A stretch of 64,000 nt of DNA from Anaeramoeba flamelloides (lineage: Eukaryota; Metamonada; Anaeramoebidae). The position numbers and the translations under genes were made by a program. The DNA is taken from contig JANTQA010000023.1 in assembly GCA_027625915.1 (NCBI GenBank), positions 5,084,001 to 5,148,000 of the forward strand. Reading direction: 5' to 3'. Below, piece by piece: positions 9,822 through 21,398 of the stretch (its first letter is position 1; every line of letters starts with the position of its first letter). The notes under the pieces are model-generated. The model made no database searches and had not been told where the DNA came from. It saw nothing but the letters and a program-made list of their open reading frames with translations.

Positions 9822-12116
9822 ATGGGTTTTGTACACGAAAAAGTTGACACCATCTGGTTTCCATTAGTTGGTGTAGGGTTTGGATTTTTGATGATCGCCT
9901 ATTTGGTCTGGAAGGTTTTGAAGGCACCAAAAGGTGACGAGGAAGTTGAAAGAATTGGAAGACTGATTCGACAGGGAGCAACCGCCTTTATGTGGACTGA
10001 AACAAAGATCTTGTTGATTGTTGTTGCCGTCTTGGCTGTGATCATTGGTGTTGTCACGTGGTCGGAGGAAAAATCTGGCGAATTAGTCTCCTACTTGTTG
10101 GGTGTGATCTGTAGTTCCACAAGTGGCTTTGTTGGCATGTACATTGGTACGCGAGCAAACACAAGAACCTGCGAGGCTGCCAAGGTTGGCTTATTACCCG
10201 CCTTAAGAATTGCCTTAAACTCTGGTGCTGTCATGTCCTTTATGGTTGTGACCTTGTCCCTCTTGGGGTTGGTTGTTTGCTGGATGGCCTACAATCACAT
10301 TGCCTTATCTGCCTTTGGGTTTGGTGCCTCCACCATTGCACTCTTTTATAGGGTCGCCGGTGGTATTTTCACAAAGTCCTCTGACGTTGGTGCCGATTTG
10401 GTCGGGAAAAACGAAGAAGGGTTACCCGAAGACGATCCAAGAAACGCCGCCTCAATTGCCGATAATGTTGGTGATCAAGTTGGTGACATTGCAGGCTTGG
10501 GGTCTGATTTGTTCGAATCCTTTGTCGGCTCCATGGTTGCAGGATGTGCCCTCGGATTAAGTGACTTTAACGACGACATCGACAACCCACACGATTACAG
10601 GGGTGTTGCATACACCTTCTACATTGGGTTTGCAGGTATCATTGCCTCTATCATTGGATGCTTTTCTGTCAGAGTTTCCAAAAATGCTGAAGCCTCGCAA
10701 GCAGTTTTATTAAAGGCCTTAAGAATTGGGACCGCTGTTACATCCATTTTAATTACAATCTTAGCCTTGATTGGCGGCTATGTCATTTTCGATGACGATC
10801 CAAAGGAAGCCTGGAAATTATTCGGCTGTGTCACAATTGGGTTATTTGTTGGTGTCTTGATTGGACTCTGGACAGAATATTACACAAGTTACGAATATAA
10901 GCCAACATTGGAACTTGCCAAATCCGGAACATATGGTGATGCACTTGTTGTTATCAACGGTACTTCCCTAGGTTTGATGTCCACATTGTTCCCAATCATT
11001 GGAATCACCGTTGCCATCTTATCCACATACACACTTCATGGTGTCTTTGGTACAGCCATTGCCGCCATCGGTATGCTCTCCACTTTAGGTTTCACCTTGG
11101 CCACTGACGCCTATGGACCAATCTCCGACAATGCTGGTGGTATCGCCGAAATGTCCCAACAACCACCCAAGGTCAGAGAATTAACCGAAGAATTAGACGC
11201 CTTGGGTAACACCAACGCTGCCCTTGGAAAGGCATTCTCCGTTGCCTCCGCCACAATTACCGCACTTTCCTTAATTGAAGCATACAAGCAACACGCACAC
11301 GTTGAACAAATTAACGTTGTCAATGCCTCCACACTCGCTGGATTGTTAATTGGTGGTTTATTGCCATGTATCTTTGCATCCCTTACAATGAGCGCCGTCT
11401 TTAAGGGTGCCGCAGAAGTCATCAACGAAGTCAGAAGACAATTTAAATACATTCCAGGATTACTTGAAGGTACTGCCGAATGTGACCCACAGACCTGTGT
11501 TCATCAATGTACAATCACCTCATTAAAGGAAATGATCGTGCCAGGTATCCTCATGATCTTTTCTCCAATTACAGTTGGCTATTTACTCGGTAGCGAAGCA
11601 TTGGGTGGCCTCTTAATGGGTACAACCTTGGTTGCCTCATTACTTGGTATCTACATGAACAACGCAGGTGGTGCCTGGGATAACGCTAAAAAGGCTTGCG
11701 AAACTGGTGTCCTTGGTGAAGATATTGGTAAAGGATCTGACGAACATAAGGCACTCGTCACTGGTGATACAGTCGGTGACCCATTCAAAGACGTCTCTGG
11801 TCCAAGTCTTAACGTATTATCAAAATTGATGGCTCATCTCTCTTTAATGTTTGGTGCTCAGTTCCAATATGGTTGGGCTCGATGGAGAATTGGTCTCATC
11901 TTATCCATTCTCTTCTTCGTGATCATCGTCGTTTACTATATTATATTAAGCAAAACCAAAAAGAATATTGTAATCATCAATAAGAAAAAGAAAACACTCG
12001 GTTCAGACGAGGACGATGACCAACAATTAGAACCTTTAAACAAAGATGATTTAGGAAGTAGTTCAGATGAAAGATCAAAAAAAGATAGTTCCAATGATGA
12101 CTCATCCGATAACTAA
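9822..12116 (+). CDS. Membrane-bound proton-translocating pyrophosphatase, K+-dependent type
   Basis: This 764-residue intronless gene encodes a membrane H+-PPase, which hydrolyses pyrophosphate and pumps H+ across vacuolar or acidocalcisome-type membranes. Signature blocks are present in order: DVGADLVGK with EDDPRN (from D188), DNVGDQVGDIAGLGSDLF (from D214), GNTNAALGKAF (from G462), NNAGGAWDNAKK, and GDTVGDPFKD with SGPSLN near the end. The Asp and Lys residues known to bind Mg-PPi are all there. Ala466 and Gly469, where K+-independent enzymes have Lys and Thr, mark the K+-dependent class. Oddities are Gln in place of the second Asn of DNVGDNVGD, Asn for Thr in GNTT, and an acidic Ser/Asp-rich C-terminal tail of about 45 residues after the last membrane helix. 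The start follows a T-rich leader and gives a normal family N-terminus. Codon use is GC-richer than the flanks, suggesting good expression. Confidence 0.97.
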   Translation: MGFVHEKVDTIWFPLVGVGFGFLMIAYLVWKVLKAPKGDEEVERIGRLIRQGATAFMWTETKILLIVVAVLAVIIGVVTWSEEKSGELVSYLLGVICSSTSGFVGMYIGTRANTRTCEAAKVGLLPALRIALNSGAVMSFMVVTLSLLGLVVCWMAYNHIALSAFGFGASTIALFYRVAGGIFTKSSDVGADLVGKNEEGLPEDDPRNAASIADNVGDQVGDIAGLGSDLFESFVGSMVAGCALGLSDFNDDIDNPHDYRGVAYTFYIGFAGIIASIIGCFSVRVSKNAEASQAVLLKALRIGTAVTSILITILALIGGYVIFDDDPKEAWKLFGCVTIGLFVGVLIGLWTEYYTSYEYKPTLELAKSGTYGDALVVINGTSLGLMSTLFPIIGITVAILSTYTLHGVFGTAIAAIGMLSTLGFTLATDAYGPISDNAGGIAEMSQQPPKVRELTEELDALGNTNAALGKAFSVASATITALSLIEAYKQHAHVEQINVVNASTLAGLLIGGLLPCIFASLTMSAVFKGAAEVINEVRRQFKYIPGLLEGTAECDPQTCVHQCTITSLKEMIVPGILMIFSPITVGYLLGSEALGGLLMGTTLVASLLGIYMNNAGGAWDNAKKACETGVLGEDIGKGSDEHKALVTGDTVGDPFKDVSGPSLNVLSKLMAHLSLMFGAQFQYGWARWRIGLILSILFFVIIVVYYIILSKTKKNIVIINKKKKTLGSDEDDDQQLEPLNKDDLGSSSDERSKKDSSNDDSSDN

Positions 12117-15081
12117 TTTTTTTTAATTACTAGTTTTTTTTTTTTTTTTTGGGATTATTATTTTAATTTTAAAAAAAAACTCTTGTAATTTTGTTTTTTT
12201 TTTTTCACCAAATAATAAATATTTTTTATACATATTTAAAATATTTTTTAATACATTTTTTTTGAAAAATATTTTAGAACGCCAAAGATTAAAAAATTTT
12301 TGAAAAAAATAAATCAATAATATTTTGGTTTATTAATATACAATAGTGATCTTTTTAATATTAATAAATTTTTTAAAAGTCAATTTTAATTTTTTTTGTT
12401 ATTTTTTTTGTTATTTTTTTAATATTTTTTTATTTTATGATTATCTTATCTTAACTGAAAAATAATTTGAGTTGCTGAACTAGTGATATAATTTTATTTT
12501 GAAGATAAACATTTAATTTTGTTAAACATCAAGAACAATTTGTGAAAATCGAGTAAATTGTTTTTGTAGATAAAAAAACATAACCAAAGTTTGTAAAAAT
12601 ATAAAAAAAAAATTAAAAAAATAAGTGTTGTCAAGTATGTTTATTCGTATTTCAATAATAAACCTTTCAAAAATATAATTTTGCCCTCTTTTTACTTTGT
12701 AATTTTATCAAAGAACTATTTTCATATGAAACAAAAATAAATTACACTAATATCAACCTGTGAAAAATGTGATATTTAAAAATTAGGTTATAACATTTAC
12801 ACAAACACATTTGAGAAGTGAAAGATTTTCTAAAAGAGAAAAAGAAAAGAAAGTTTTTTTTTTTACAAAATCATTTCAATAGATTTATTCAAATTATGAC
12901 AAATAGAATTTAATTTTTACAAACTTAAGATATAGAAAATAAAAAAAAAAACGAATTGAAAGTATATATAATTATTGATCTCTTTAGAAACGGACAGATA
13001 TGACTACCTTTGAAACAATTTACAACAATTTAATACATTTTTACCCACATCAAAATAAGTACTGCTAATTACGTAGAACTTATTAAATAACTGACTTAAT
13101 ATTTATCCCATAATGGATTTTTTTAAAAACCTCTGTAGAGATCAAAGTTTTAAAATACTCTTCACCCTGGATTAACTGTCATAATTTTCATGAACCCGGG
13201 AACATAAGAAATATATTTTTCTCATTAGGGTATTATTTATATCACAAAGAAAGAAAAATCTGTTATTTTTCAGAAATTTTTACTCGGTTTATAATGCCAA
13301 TGGAAGTTGTTTTGAGGTTTTTTCTACAATAATCTTTTCTAAAAAATATTTTCAAATTTTTGGATCAGAATCATTTTTGATAATTTTAAAAAATTTTTCC
13401 TTTGAATTTTTTTTGAAATACTTTTTTTTTGCCAAATAACAAGTTAAAAAATAAAAATCTTCAAAAAAAAATAATCATTTAAGAAAATTGTGGCTATGTA
13501 ATTTCTTTTTAAATGAATTTAATTATTAATAAAAAATCTTTTTGTTAAACTTTTTTTCAGTCAAAGTTCAGTAATAAAAAATCAATAATTTTTATTTCAA
13601 AAATAGTGATTCATTTTTTTTTTAATAATTAGCTTTATTTTTGTCTTTATTTTTTTTTAATTTTTCAATTATCAGGTTTTTATACAAATATAATAACCAT
13701 TTAAAAGTGAATTACGAATCCAATTTAATTATTTGTTATTCTTGAATACAAAAGAATAATTTTTTTTTTTACAATTTATTATTTTATGCAAGCCAAAATT
13801 TTTGAAATGATGTTTATTTACCATTTTGGATAGAATATATCAAATAACATATGTTATTTACCTTTGAAACACAGAGAATCTTTAAGGAAAAAAAAATAAT
13901 CGAAAAAAAAAATAAGAAATATAAAAAAAATCTTTATAAAAGTTTGAAAAATAATTACTTAAACTTAAAATTTTTGTATCTAAAAGAAAAATTTTTGTGA
14001 AAAGTTATTTCTTCACCCCTTTTAAACCCCCAAAATAAATTGCAGGTATTAACTAAAATAGATTTAACAAACTTTTTTGATAAAAAATTAATAACTTGTT
14101 AAATTTGATCATTAGAAAAACTACCTTTCTTGCATTCCTCTGCGCCTTCCCTTTTTAAATATTTAGAGACTTTTCTAAACAACCCAACCATTTATTTCTT
14201 AATAAAACAAAAAAAAAACGAAAAAAATTTAATAATACTCTTAATAAGTAGAATATTTTTCCAGAAAGATCCTTTTCTGAAGAAATAACCAATATAAATC
14301 TTCCAAGAAAATTGTTATTTTTTTAATTTTTTGGGTTATATTTCAAAAAAAAAATTAATCACTAAATATTAGATTACGAATTCACAAACAAAACTTCTTA
14401 AAAAGAAAATATTTATTGAAAAATAAAAAAAAATCCACTTTTTTGGAAATATATTAGATCTTGTATATCTTGTTAAAAATTTTTTGACATTGTATCAAGA
14501 TCAATTATTTCTGAATGATAGTATTTGCTTAATGGATCTTAGATCGCAAAAAGTTATTTATTTTTTTGGGAATATATACAAACTTGAGATAATCCATTTT
14601 CTAAATAGAAAGTATTTATTAATGATTTTGGTTTTGTTTTGAAATTTTATAGAACTAAAAAAAAAAAAAGGTAACTGGCATTTCAAATGAAAAATCATTT
14701 ATTACAGTATGTTGTGTCACACAACTTGATTATTTGCACGTTAAAATACCATACAAAATAATTAGCTCATATTCTAAAATTGATAGAATATATGACAAGT
14801 AAATTATATTAGTTAAATTTTAAAATAGATAAAATCATAATACCTTCTAAAAAGACAGTATTTAAAAATCAAAAATATCCTATGGTCTAATCCATAAAAA
14901 TTCACATTATAAGTTGAAAATTAGAAAAAATTGGAGAAAAAAATATCTCTCTATACAATTTTAATATGGTATTCACAAAAAACATCATTTTTTAATAATT
15001 TTGGTAAATAAAAATTTCAAAACCTTAGATAAACAATTTTTTTTTTTTAAAAACTATAATTAATAATATGGATTCTTTTTA
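12117..15081. other. Gene-free interval between convergent genes
   Basis: This is about 3 kb between the 3' ends of the pyrophosphatase gene (plus strand) and the senescence-domain gene (minus strand). It is A/T-rich throughout with many poly-A and poly-T runs, no recognisable ORF on either strand, no tRNA-like B box and no repeat shared with the other families in the window. The first ~60 bases after 12116 are T-rich and may serve as 3' end signals. Confidence 0.5.
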
Positions 15082-16219
15082 TTATTTTTTGGACTCTTTA
15101 TTTTCGTTTTCGTTTTCATTTTCATTTTCATTTTCATTTTCATTTTCATTTTTATTTTTGTTTTTGTTTTCATTTTCATTTTCTTTTTGATTTTGATTTT
15201 TTTTTTCTTCTCCTTCCGTCTCCAACTTTTCATCATTATTTACTTCATCATTATTCCCATTTTGGTTAACCTCATCATTTTTATTTTCCGTTTCAGTTAA
15301 ATAATCTTTTACAGCTTTTTTTGATTTCTTTTTAATTGTTTTTTGAATTGATGAGGTTTTTATTTTTTTAATTTCATTTTTTGCCTCATATAAATTATTA
15401 ACTGAAGATGTTACATTTTTAGCCACCTCACCAACATCCTTACCATATTTTTTTTCAAAAATACCCCCTGTTGTTTCAAGTGTTGAACCAACTAATATAT
15501 TACTAGCTTCAATAACACCTTCTAAAATTGACGTTACCGCATTTATCGAAGAATTTGTTACTTTTTTCAAATTAGAATTTTTATTTTTTTTAGGTTTGTT
15601 AGTCGTTTTTTCTTCATTTTTTTGCACCGATGAATAAATGGAAACAAGATCATCAAAACAATCCTGACTAAAATCAAATGTTTCTTGGACCAGTTTTTTT
15701 GTATCTTTAACAACCTTCTCGGAGGATTCTTTAGCCAACTGGAAGGATTTTTTGGTTTCTTCTGGTATTTTTTTTTCATTTGTAACTGGCTTAATTTTTT
15801 TTTTAATCAATTCACCAATTGGCTTAATTGCAAGATTTGAGAGAAGTACAGCACCATTTGTAAGAGAATTGCCAATAAATTCACCTGTATTAGAAATACC
15901 ATCAGCAATAATATTTATAACCCCATTTGTTTCATTTTCCTTTTCTGTGCTGTTCTCTTCCCCCTTCACCTTCACCTTCTCACCTCCCGTTTTGTTTTCC
16001 TTCTCGTTTCCCTTCTCGTTTTCCTTCTCCTTATCCTTCTCTTTTTCCTTCTCCTTCTCCATCTCATTATCCATCTCACCCTTCTCTCTTTTTTTTTCCT
16101 TTTCATCATCTTTTATTTCTGTTTTAAGAATTGTTTTTGTTGAAAGATTAACTTTTGCAAAATTTGAATATTTATAAAGTATATTTTCTAGTTGAATTGT
16201 CTTTTTTTCATCTAATTTA
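15082..16219 (-). CDS. Senescence-domain (spartin/ERD7-like) protein, exon 2
   Basis: This second exon holds the C-terminal ~378 residues of a predicted 464-residue protein. After the acceptor (AAAAAAAATAG, exon from 16219) it reads SKLDEKKTIQLENILYKYSN, the end of the N-terminal domain, then a long KEKEKE and ENEKGNEKEN linker. Next is the senescence domain: ADGISNTGEFIGNSLTNGAV, PIGELIKKKIKP, SFQLAKESSEKVVK, then SSINAVTSILEGVIEASNIL and YGKDVGEVAKNVTSSVNN. These match the spartin blocks GDGISSAAEW, GLYIAKQATGGAAK, SSVQGFSTVWQGLE and YGYNAGEATHHAVDSAVN. A final EN/KN-repeat tail ends at TAA 15082. Family members act at lipid droplets or membranes in animals and in stress and senescence in plants; the role here is inferred. 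The ATG at 16074 is not the true start, because the frame is open upstream to the acceptor. The KE-repeat stretch also makes a false plus-strand ORF. Confidence 0.82.
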
Positions 16220-16455
16220 CTATTTTTTTTAATAACAAATAAAAAAAAATTTTTTTATTATATTTGAAAAGAATTGGTAACAATACAAGTTTTTTATTTT
16301 GTTGAATGATACAACACTTTTTAAGAAATATTTTTCAGTTTTGATACAGTTCCAAACTGATACTTCGTTTTTCAGGAAGCAGAATTTGAAAAATTTGAAA
16401 ATATTTTTTTAAAATTAAAACCACAAAATAATATTTTTTATTAAAATTTTTAATT

Positions 16456-16647
16456 TTATTCATCAGAAAGTGTGATTATTACAATTCCTAAATAAAAATT
16501 TTGGAATTCGGGTAAATAACAAGTACTAATATCACCATTTTGTATTAATAAAAAAAGAAAGTGGTTATTTTTAAAAGAAAAATTATCCACATTACTTGTT
16601 GAATATCCTTTGCCTTTAAGATTTTTATTTTGTTTTATATGCTTATT
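16456..16647 (-). other. Terminal-exon-like open stretch inside the intron, unassigned
   Basis: The minus-strand frame is open from 16722 and ends at TAA 16458-16456. A plausible acceptor (AAAAAAAAG) precedes 16647. The product is low in bias and looks protein-like: KGKGYSTSNVDNFSFKNNHF, then FLLIQNGDISTCYLPEF and QNFYLGIVIITLSDE. The alternation of hydrophobic strand, NGDI turn and LPEF resembles a WD40-type blade, but that is only an impression. No start codon is available, so it would be a last exon. It lies between the two exons of the senescence-domain gene on the same strand, so it is either a nested gene piece, an eroded exon or chance. Confidence 0.3.
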
Positions 16648-17468
16648 CTTTTTTTTATTTTTAAGAGAAAATGATAATTGAAGAATATAAATATTTATGC
16701 CAAATATGAAAATGAAAATTGATTAAAATGGGGCAAGTGAATAATCTTTTCAATTTCGATCAAAATTTAACCACCCACATATCATATATTTCCAAAAAAG
16801 TGGGACATTTTTGTTTTACATTTCAAATAATATTCTCTTTGTAAGTAGTTCTATTTGTGAATTGGTAATTCGAAATTAGGTTGAATATCAACACTGATTG
16901 AATAAGTGCATATGGATATATTTCAAAATATGTTCATCAAAATATTTTCAAAAAAAGTAAAAAAAAATAACACTTATTTCTGACAAAAAAAGTTATTGTA
17001 AAATTTCAATTAAAAAATCGGTAAAGTACATAAACGATTTTTTACACAATAAAATACAGTTATATAATTTCAGTTTATGAGAAATTTTGTTAGAATTAAA
17101 TCTCTTTGGAAAAGCGATTTTATGTTCAAATAGAAAACAATAAATCTCCCAAATTTTCATACCTAAAAAATATCATCTAAAATCGAGATCAGAAAATTTT
17201 AATATCTTGTATTAAAGTAATTTCATACTACCAAACAAATTGGGTTATTGTGAAGAATCGATAAAAGATTGAAAATAACAATTTTGGATCTTTAAATATT
17301 TTTATTAGAATGTAGTTTAATCAAGATATTTTAATATAAATTTAACCTAATTTTTTTGGAAATAGCTTATCTTCATTGAAAAAAGAAAATCACCTGAAAT
17401 TTTGTTCTACTTATAGTGATCAAAATAATGCGCACCCAAAAACTATAATCTGTGTTTAAAAATAAAAT

Positions 17469-17579
17469 TCATGCTTTTTTTTCTTCTTGCTCTAATGTTA
17501 AATCTAATTCACTACCTAGTAGTGTCTCTTGTTTAAAATCAATTTTGAAGGTAAAATCCTTGATGTTTTTTAGTAACTT
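17469..17579 (-). other. Second short terminal-exon-like stretch, unassigned
   Basis: A minus-strand frame opens just after an AAAAG that could be an acceptor and ends at TGA 17471-17469, giving 36 residues: LLKNIKDFTFKIDFKQETLL, then GSELDLTLEQEEKKA. The amino-acid mix is protein-like, with an acidic C-terminus, but the stretch is very short and I recognise no family. It may be a last exon of a decayed gene, or chance. Confidence 0.2.
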
Positions 17580-17601
17580 TTAAATTAGGTATGGAATTTG
17601 T

Positions 17602-17665
17602 TTAAGGGACTAGTCTCTATTATTTTTTTGACCAATTTTTAAATAAGGATTCCTTATCTAGAAAT
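17602..17665. repeat. TTAA MITE, left-end fragment
   Basis: It begins TTAAGGGACTAGTCTCTATT and continues with GACCAATTTTTAAATAAGG and TTCCTTATC, the left half of the element seen whole at 6558-6735. The right half (18775-18885) lies about 1.1 kb away in the matching orientation, so the two could be one element split by an insertion. A second TTAAGGGAGTAGTC word at about 17669 suggests further rearrangement. Confidence 0.55.
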
Positions 17666-17830
17666 ATATTTAAGGGAGTAGTCATTTTTGAAAATAAAAT
17701 GAAATCTTGTCAAGATCATCAAAAATTTTTTTTTTGTAATGTGTGTTTCGACTTATGAAATTGATGAGTTAATCCCATTTAAACAATTTATTGATTTGAG
17801 TTTCTTTTTTGAAATCCAAAATTTGGATGT

Positions 17831-17930
17831 TTCCAATATAAAACGAAAAAAAGTAATCTATTATTTTGTTTAAGAATTAAAGTTAATTCTTGAAAATGGG
17901 AAAACATATTTTTCGTTTTATGTTGGAAAG
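17831..17930. repeat. Imperfect 100-bp palindrome
   Basis: The left arm TTCCAATATAAAACGAAAAA is mirrored by TTTTTCGTTTTATGTTGGAA on the right, and the inner arms AAGAATTAA / TTAATTCTT flank a tiny centre at about 17882. Similarity seems to weaken outside these bounds. It could form a cruciform or an RNA hairpin. It has no coding content and no visible target-site duplication. Confidence 0.55.
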
Positions 17931-18774
17931 TCTTGATTTCGAAAGCAAATTTTTTATTTGGTTTCTTTTTCCTTTGATTAATATTTCAATTCAAATCTTA
18001 GCCATTAAAACTAATTGGGTATAAGTGTTCAAATAAATGAATATTTGATAGAAGTTTAACTACATTTATCAATTAAATTGAGATCCATTCAGCAAATTTT
18101 TTTTTTTCTTTCATGTTTTGAAAAAGTTCTGTTCTGGTTTTCAAAAAATGAAAAAAAAAATGCAAAAAAATTTTTTTTAACAAATTATTTGGTCTTATTC
18201 ACAAGAATCCTTATAACAATTCAAATTATTTTTGGCAGAAAAAATATATTTTGAATTTTGAGGATAAAATTAACTAATTCCCAAATATCTTCAAGAAAAT
18301 TTTATTTTGAAAAATAGAATTTCATCTTAGAACAAAAACAAAATTTCTGAGTAAAAATTTAAAATGACTTTAAAACTTTGATTATTATAACTACTATTCT
18401 TAAAAAAATACAATTATTTTTTAATCTGTTAATATAAATCAATTTTTTGGTGAACTAAAAGTTTTATCTCAAAAAAGAAAAAAAATCTTTATATTAATAT
18501 TACTGGTAGCAAATACTTTTTATTGCACAATAATGATCAAAATGCGAATAAACGGGGTAAAATATTGTTATAGTGAGAGAAATAAAATGAATTTTTGAGT
18601 TTTTTTTTTCAGAAAAAATGGAAAAAAAAAATTGATCTCACTAAACTAATTTTCTTTTATGGCTTTCTTAGTCGATCAGAATTTTTTGACACTTGGCATA
18701 TCCAAAATTTGTAAGTAGAGAATACCACCAATAACATATTTTAAAATTTTACCTTGTTGTCTTAGAAGACTGAT

Positions 18775-18885
18775 TCCTTAATATTGAAAATAAACAGGAG
18801 TTTTCAAATCTAAGTAATTGACAAAAAATTTTCTCAATTTCAATTAATTTTAAATAAAAAAATTTAATAGAGATTAGTCCCTTAA
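18775..18885. repeat. TTAA MITE, right-end fragment
   Basis: It contains ATTGAAAATAAACAGG, then CAAATCTAAGTAATTG and CAAAAAATTTTCTCA, and ends TAATAGAGATTAGTCCCTTAA, matching the right half of the copy at 6558-6735. The central TCTTGAAATATG part is missing. Confidence 0.6.
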
Positions 18886-19651
18886 AATTTTTCGTAATTT
18901 TCTCAAGTTTTTATGAAATTTTTTTGTTTTTTTCATAATAAAAATTGAAAAATTTACTCTATTTTTTAAAATAAATTTACTAATTTGATCCTTTAATTTT
19001 AGAATTTTCTTTTTAAATAATAGAACTTTAAGATACCAGTACCATATTTATTTAGGGTTTATTGTCAGTTTTTTTGATCGGTTAATATATCGGTCTTCTA
19101 CTCTAGTGTAAATATGAAAATTGTAAAAACTCTATTTTTTACAACATTCATATTTGCACTTGTGTATAACAAAAAAACACTCTTTTTATTTTGAAACACG
19201 GACTAAACTTTTCTGCACGCATTATTTGGACAACAGTAAATTTCAAACACAACAGTTTTAAAAAACTGAGGACTTTTGAAAACTTTTTGATGTCTTTCTA
19301 TTTTAAAAAGGTGAAGACTTTTTAAAGAATTAAAACTTTTTATCAAATTTTCTCATTAAAAAAAGTGATGGTCTTAACCTTTAGATGTAGTGTAGAGGCT
19401 GGGGTCTGAAGAAAAGCACTTTTTTAAAAAAAAGTTTTAACTTTATTAAAACAGAAAACTTTAAAAAAGTTTTTAATTCTTACAATGCTGCTGGAATTTG
19501 AATTACAAATGGGATTAATTTTCAGTTCATTTTCAATTTCCCTTTTTCAAACAAAATTTTTAAATACCAATCTACTTCTTTGAACTCTCTATTTGCACAA
19601 GAAAGATATAGAAAATCAAGTGAAAATATTATCCCATTTCAAATTCAAATA

Positions 19652-20184
19652 CTAAACTAGATTCCAAAAATTTGGACACAGTTTAAACAGTGGAAAGAAC
19701 ATCATTACTGCACTTTAAATTCAATTTAGAAAGAATTTTGATTTTACAAACTATTTCATTTTTTGTCTTTTTTGTTTTGTTTTCATTTCCTTTTTTGCAG
19801 TTACGTAATCTGTTTGGTTAGATCTGAAAATTTTTTTCAATGGCTGATAGAAGGTTAGTGTTGAGTTTCTTAAATTGGAAAATCACATACAATTAATAGA
19901 TGGTATCTTATCATTTGATGGATCAACAATTGTTGGTGAAATTTCAACAAATTTACCAATACATTTTTTGTTCAGCTCGTTTCATTATTTTGGACACACC
20001 TATTTTTATTTTTGAGTTTTATTTTTTTTTCTTTTATTTTGATTAAAATGATTACATATTAAAACATTAATACTAGGTAACGCAAACATTGTTTTATATT
20101 ACATTTGTAAAAATACAATAAATTGGGTTTTATTTTGCCTATTTTTGATTTTGGGTGTGTCCAAATTTTTGAAATGGGGTTTAG
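19652..20184. mobile_element. 533-bp TA-flanked element with inverted ends
   Basis: The ends are inverted repeats of about 30 bp. The left reads CTAAACTAGATTCCAAAAAT then TTGGACACA. The right, reversed and complemented, reads CTAAACCCCATTTCAAAAAT then TTGGACACAC. TA dinucleotides abut both ends (19650-19651 and 20185-20186), as expected for Tc1/mariner-type insertion. The inside holds ATGGCTGATAGAAG followed by GTTAGTG, and an open stretch reading DGILSFDGSTIVGEISTNLP, but no recognisable DDE/D transposase. It is probably a non-autonomous deletion derivative. Confidence 0.6.
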
Positions 20185-20274
20185 TATAAAAAAAAAAAGT
20201 TCTCACTTCCTTAAAATGACTGTACCAGAATAAATTCTGAATTTAAATACAAACAACTCAAAGAAAAAATTCTT

Positions 20275-21398
20275 TTTTTTTTTTTTTTTTTATTTTTGAA
20301 GAGAGAAAATTGCTTTTCTCCTGTGTGCCCTAATTTCTAAACTTTTTTTTAGAAATTTTGTTAAAGAATCACAAATTTTATTATCACTTACTAATGATAA
20401 TATATATGATGAATTCTTTTTATTAATAATATCGGAGATATTATTAATTTTTTTATTTTTTCAAAAAATTCAGATATCCAGATTTTTCGATTTATTTTAT
20501 AGGCCGGACAGTCCCATAAAAAATGATCGAAATCTTCAATGATATCAATATTTAACTTTTCTTTACATAAATCACAATTTTTATTTTTATTTTTTACTTG
20601 TTACATAAGAGTACCTATTTAAACAATTAGTAAAATTTCGAAATTTTAGAATTGTTTTTGAAGCTTTCCAGTTTAAATATTTTTGTTGTTTGAAATTGCA
20701 ATTTTGTTGTTTTATAATTTTTTAGATATTGTTGAACTTTCCAACTAGGTGAATTTTCCAATTTGGTTAATCGAAAAACTTTTAATTCTAAATCTAATAA
20801 TTTTAATCCCTTAGTGTGCCAATTAATATTTTCATTTTCCAATTTTCGAAAATTTAGTATTGTTTTTTAATTTTTCTTAAATTTAAGAAATCTAATTTTT
20901 CTATCAATTTATATTTTCTTCGGTATACTTTTAATCTAGCGAGATCAATTTTTGCTTCAGTTTTATAAATTAATCGAGGTGAATGGATATTAATTTGTAA
21001 GAAATTTGTGACTGATTTATTGATAAATCTATGAATTCTTTCAAAATCATTTTGTTTCAAATCAAATATTTCAAGACCATAATAAAGTTGACTTAAAATG
21101 AGAGCTTTGAAAGAAGTTATTTTGACTCCATTGTTGAGTTTATTTTGTTGAAACAATCGATTAAGTGTTTCCAAGGACTTTTCTACTTTTTTGAAATTAT
21201 ATTCAAGATGTGTGTTTTTTTCTAACCAAATCCCAAGATAAAAAATATCTTTTAATTCTTTTTTATATTTGGTTTTATTATTATGTGGGTTCATCCCGAA
21301 TCTTTTTATTATTTCAAAAATCCTTTCTAAATTAATTTTTAGAGAGATTAATGGCCCTTTCATAATAAGAATAAGATCATCTGCATACATTTGAACAT
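20275..21398 (-). mobile_element. 5'-truncated LINE (non-LTR retrotransposon) fragment
   Basis: Read on the minus strand, the element starts in the reverse-transcriptase palm at HVQMYADDLILIMKG, followed by FGMNPHNNKTKY and FYLGIWLEKN, both typical of LINE RT domains. A later region reads CDLCKEKL, then FDHFLWDCPAY, a C-terminal CxxC...H...C zinc knuckle as in many LINEs, and LTKFLKKSLEIRAH. It ends in an A-tail (T run on the plus strand to 20291). Identical 12-bp target-site copies, AAGAATTTTTTC, flank it at 21410-21399 and 20274-20263. The frame is broken: the RT part stops at about 20854 and continues in other frames. No endonuclease or upstream RT motifs are present, so it was dead on arrival. 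It lies in the same orientation as the host gene, inside its intron. Confidence 0.85.

Noticed and set aside
15082-16074. Stand-alone 330-residue minus-strand gene starting at 16074
   Set aside because: The frame is open to an acceptor at 16220 and the extra residues match the end of the family's N-terminal domain, so 16074 is an internal Met of exon 2.
15752-16177. Plus-strand ORF rich in Ser, Phe and Pro
   Set aside because: It is the complement of the KE/EN repeat tract of the real minus-strand gene.
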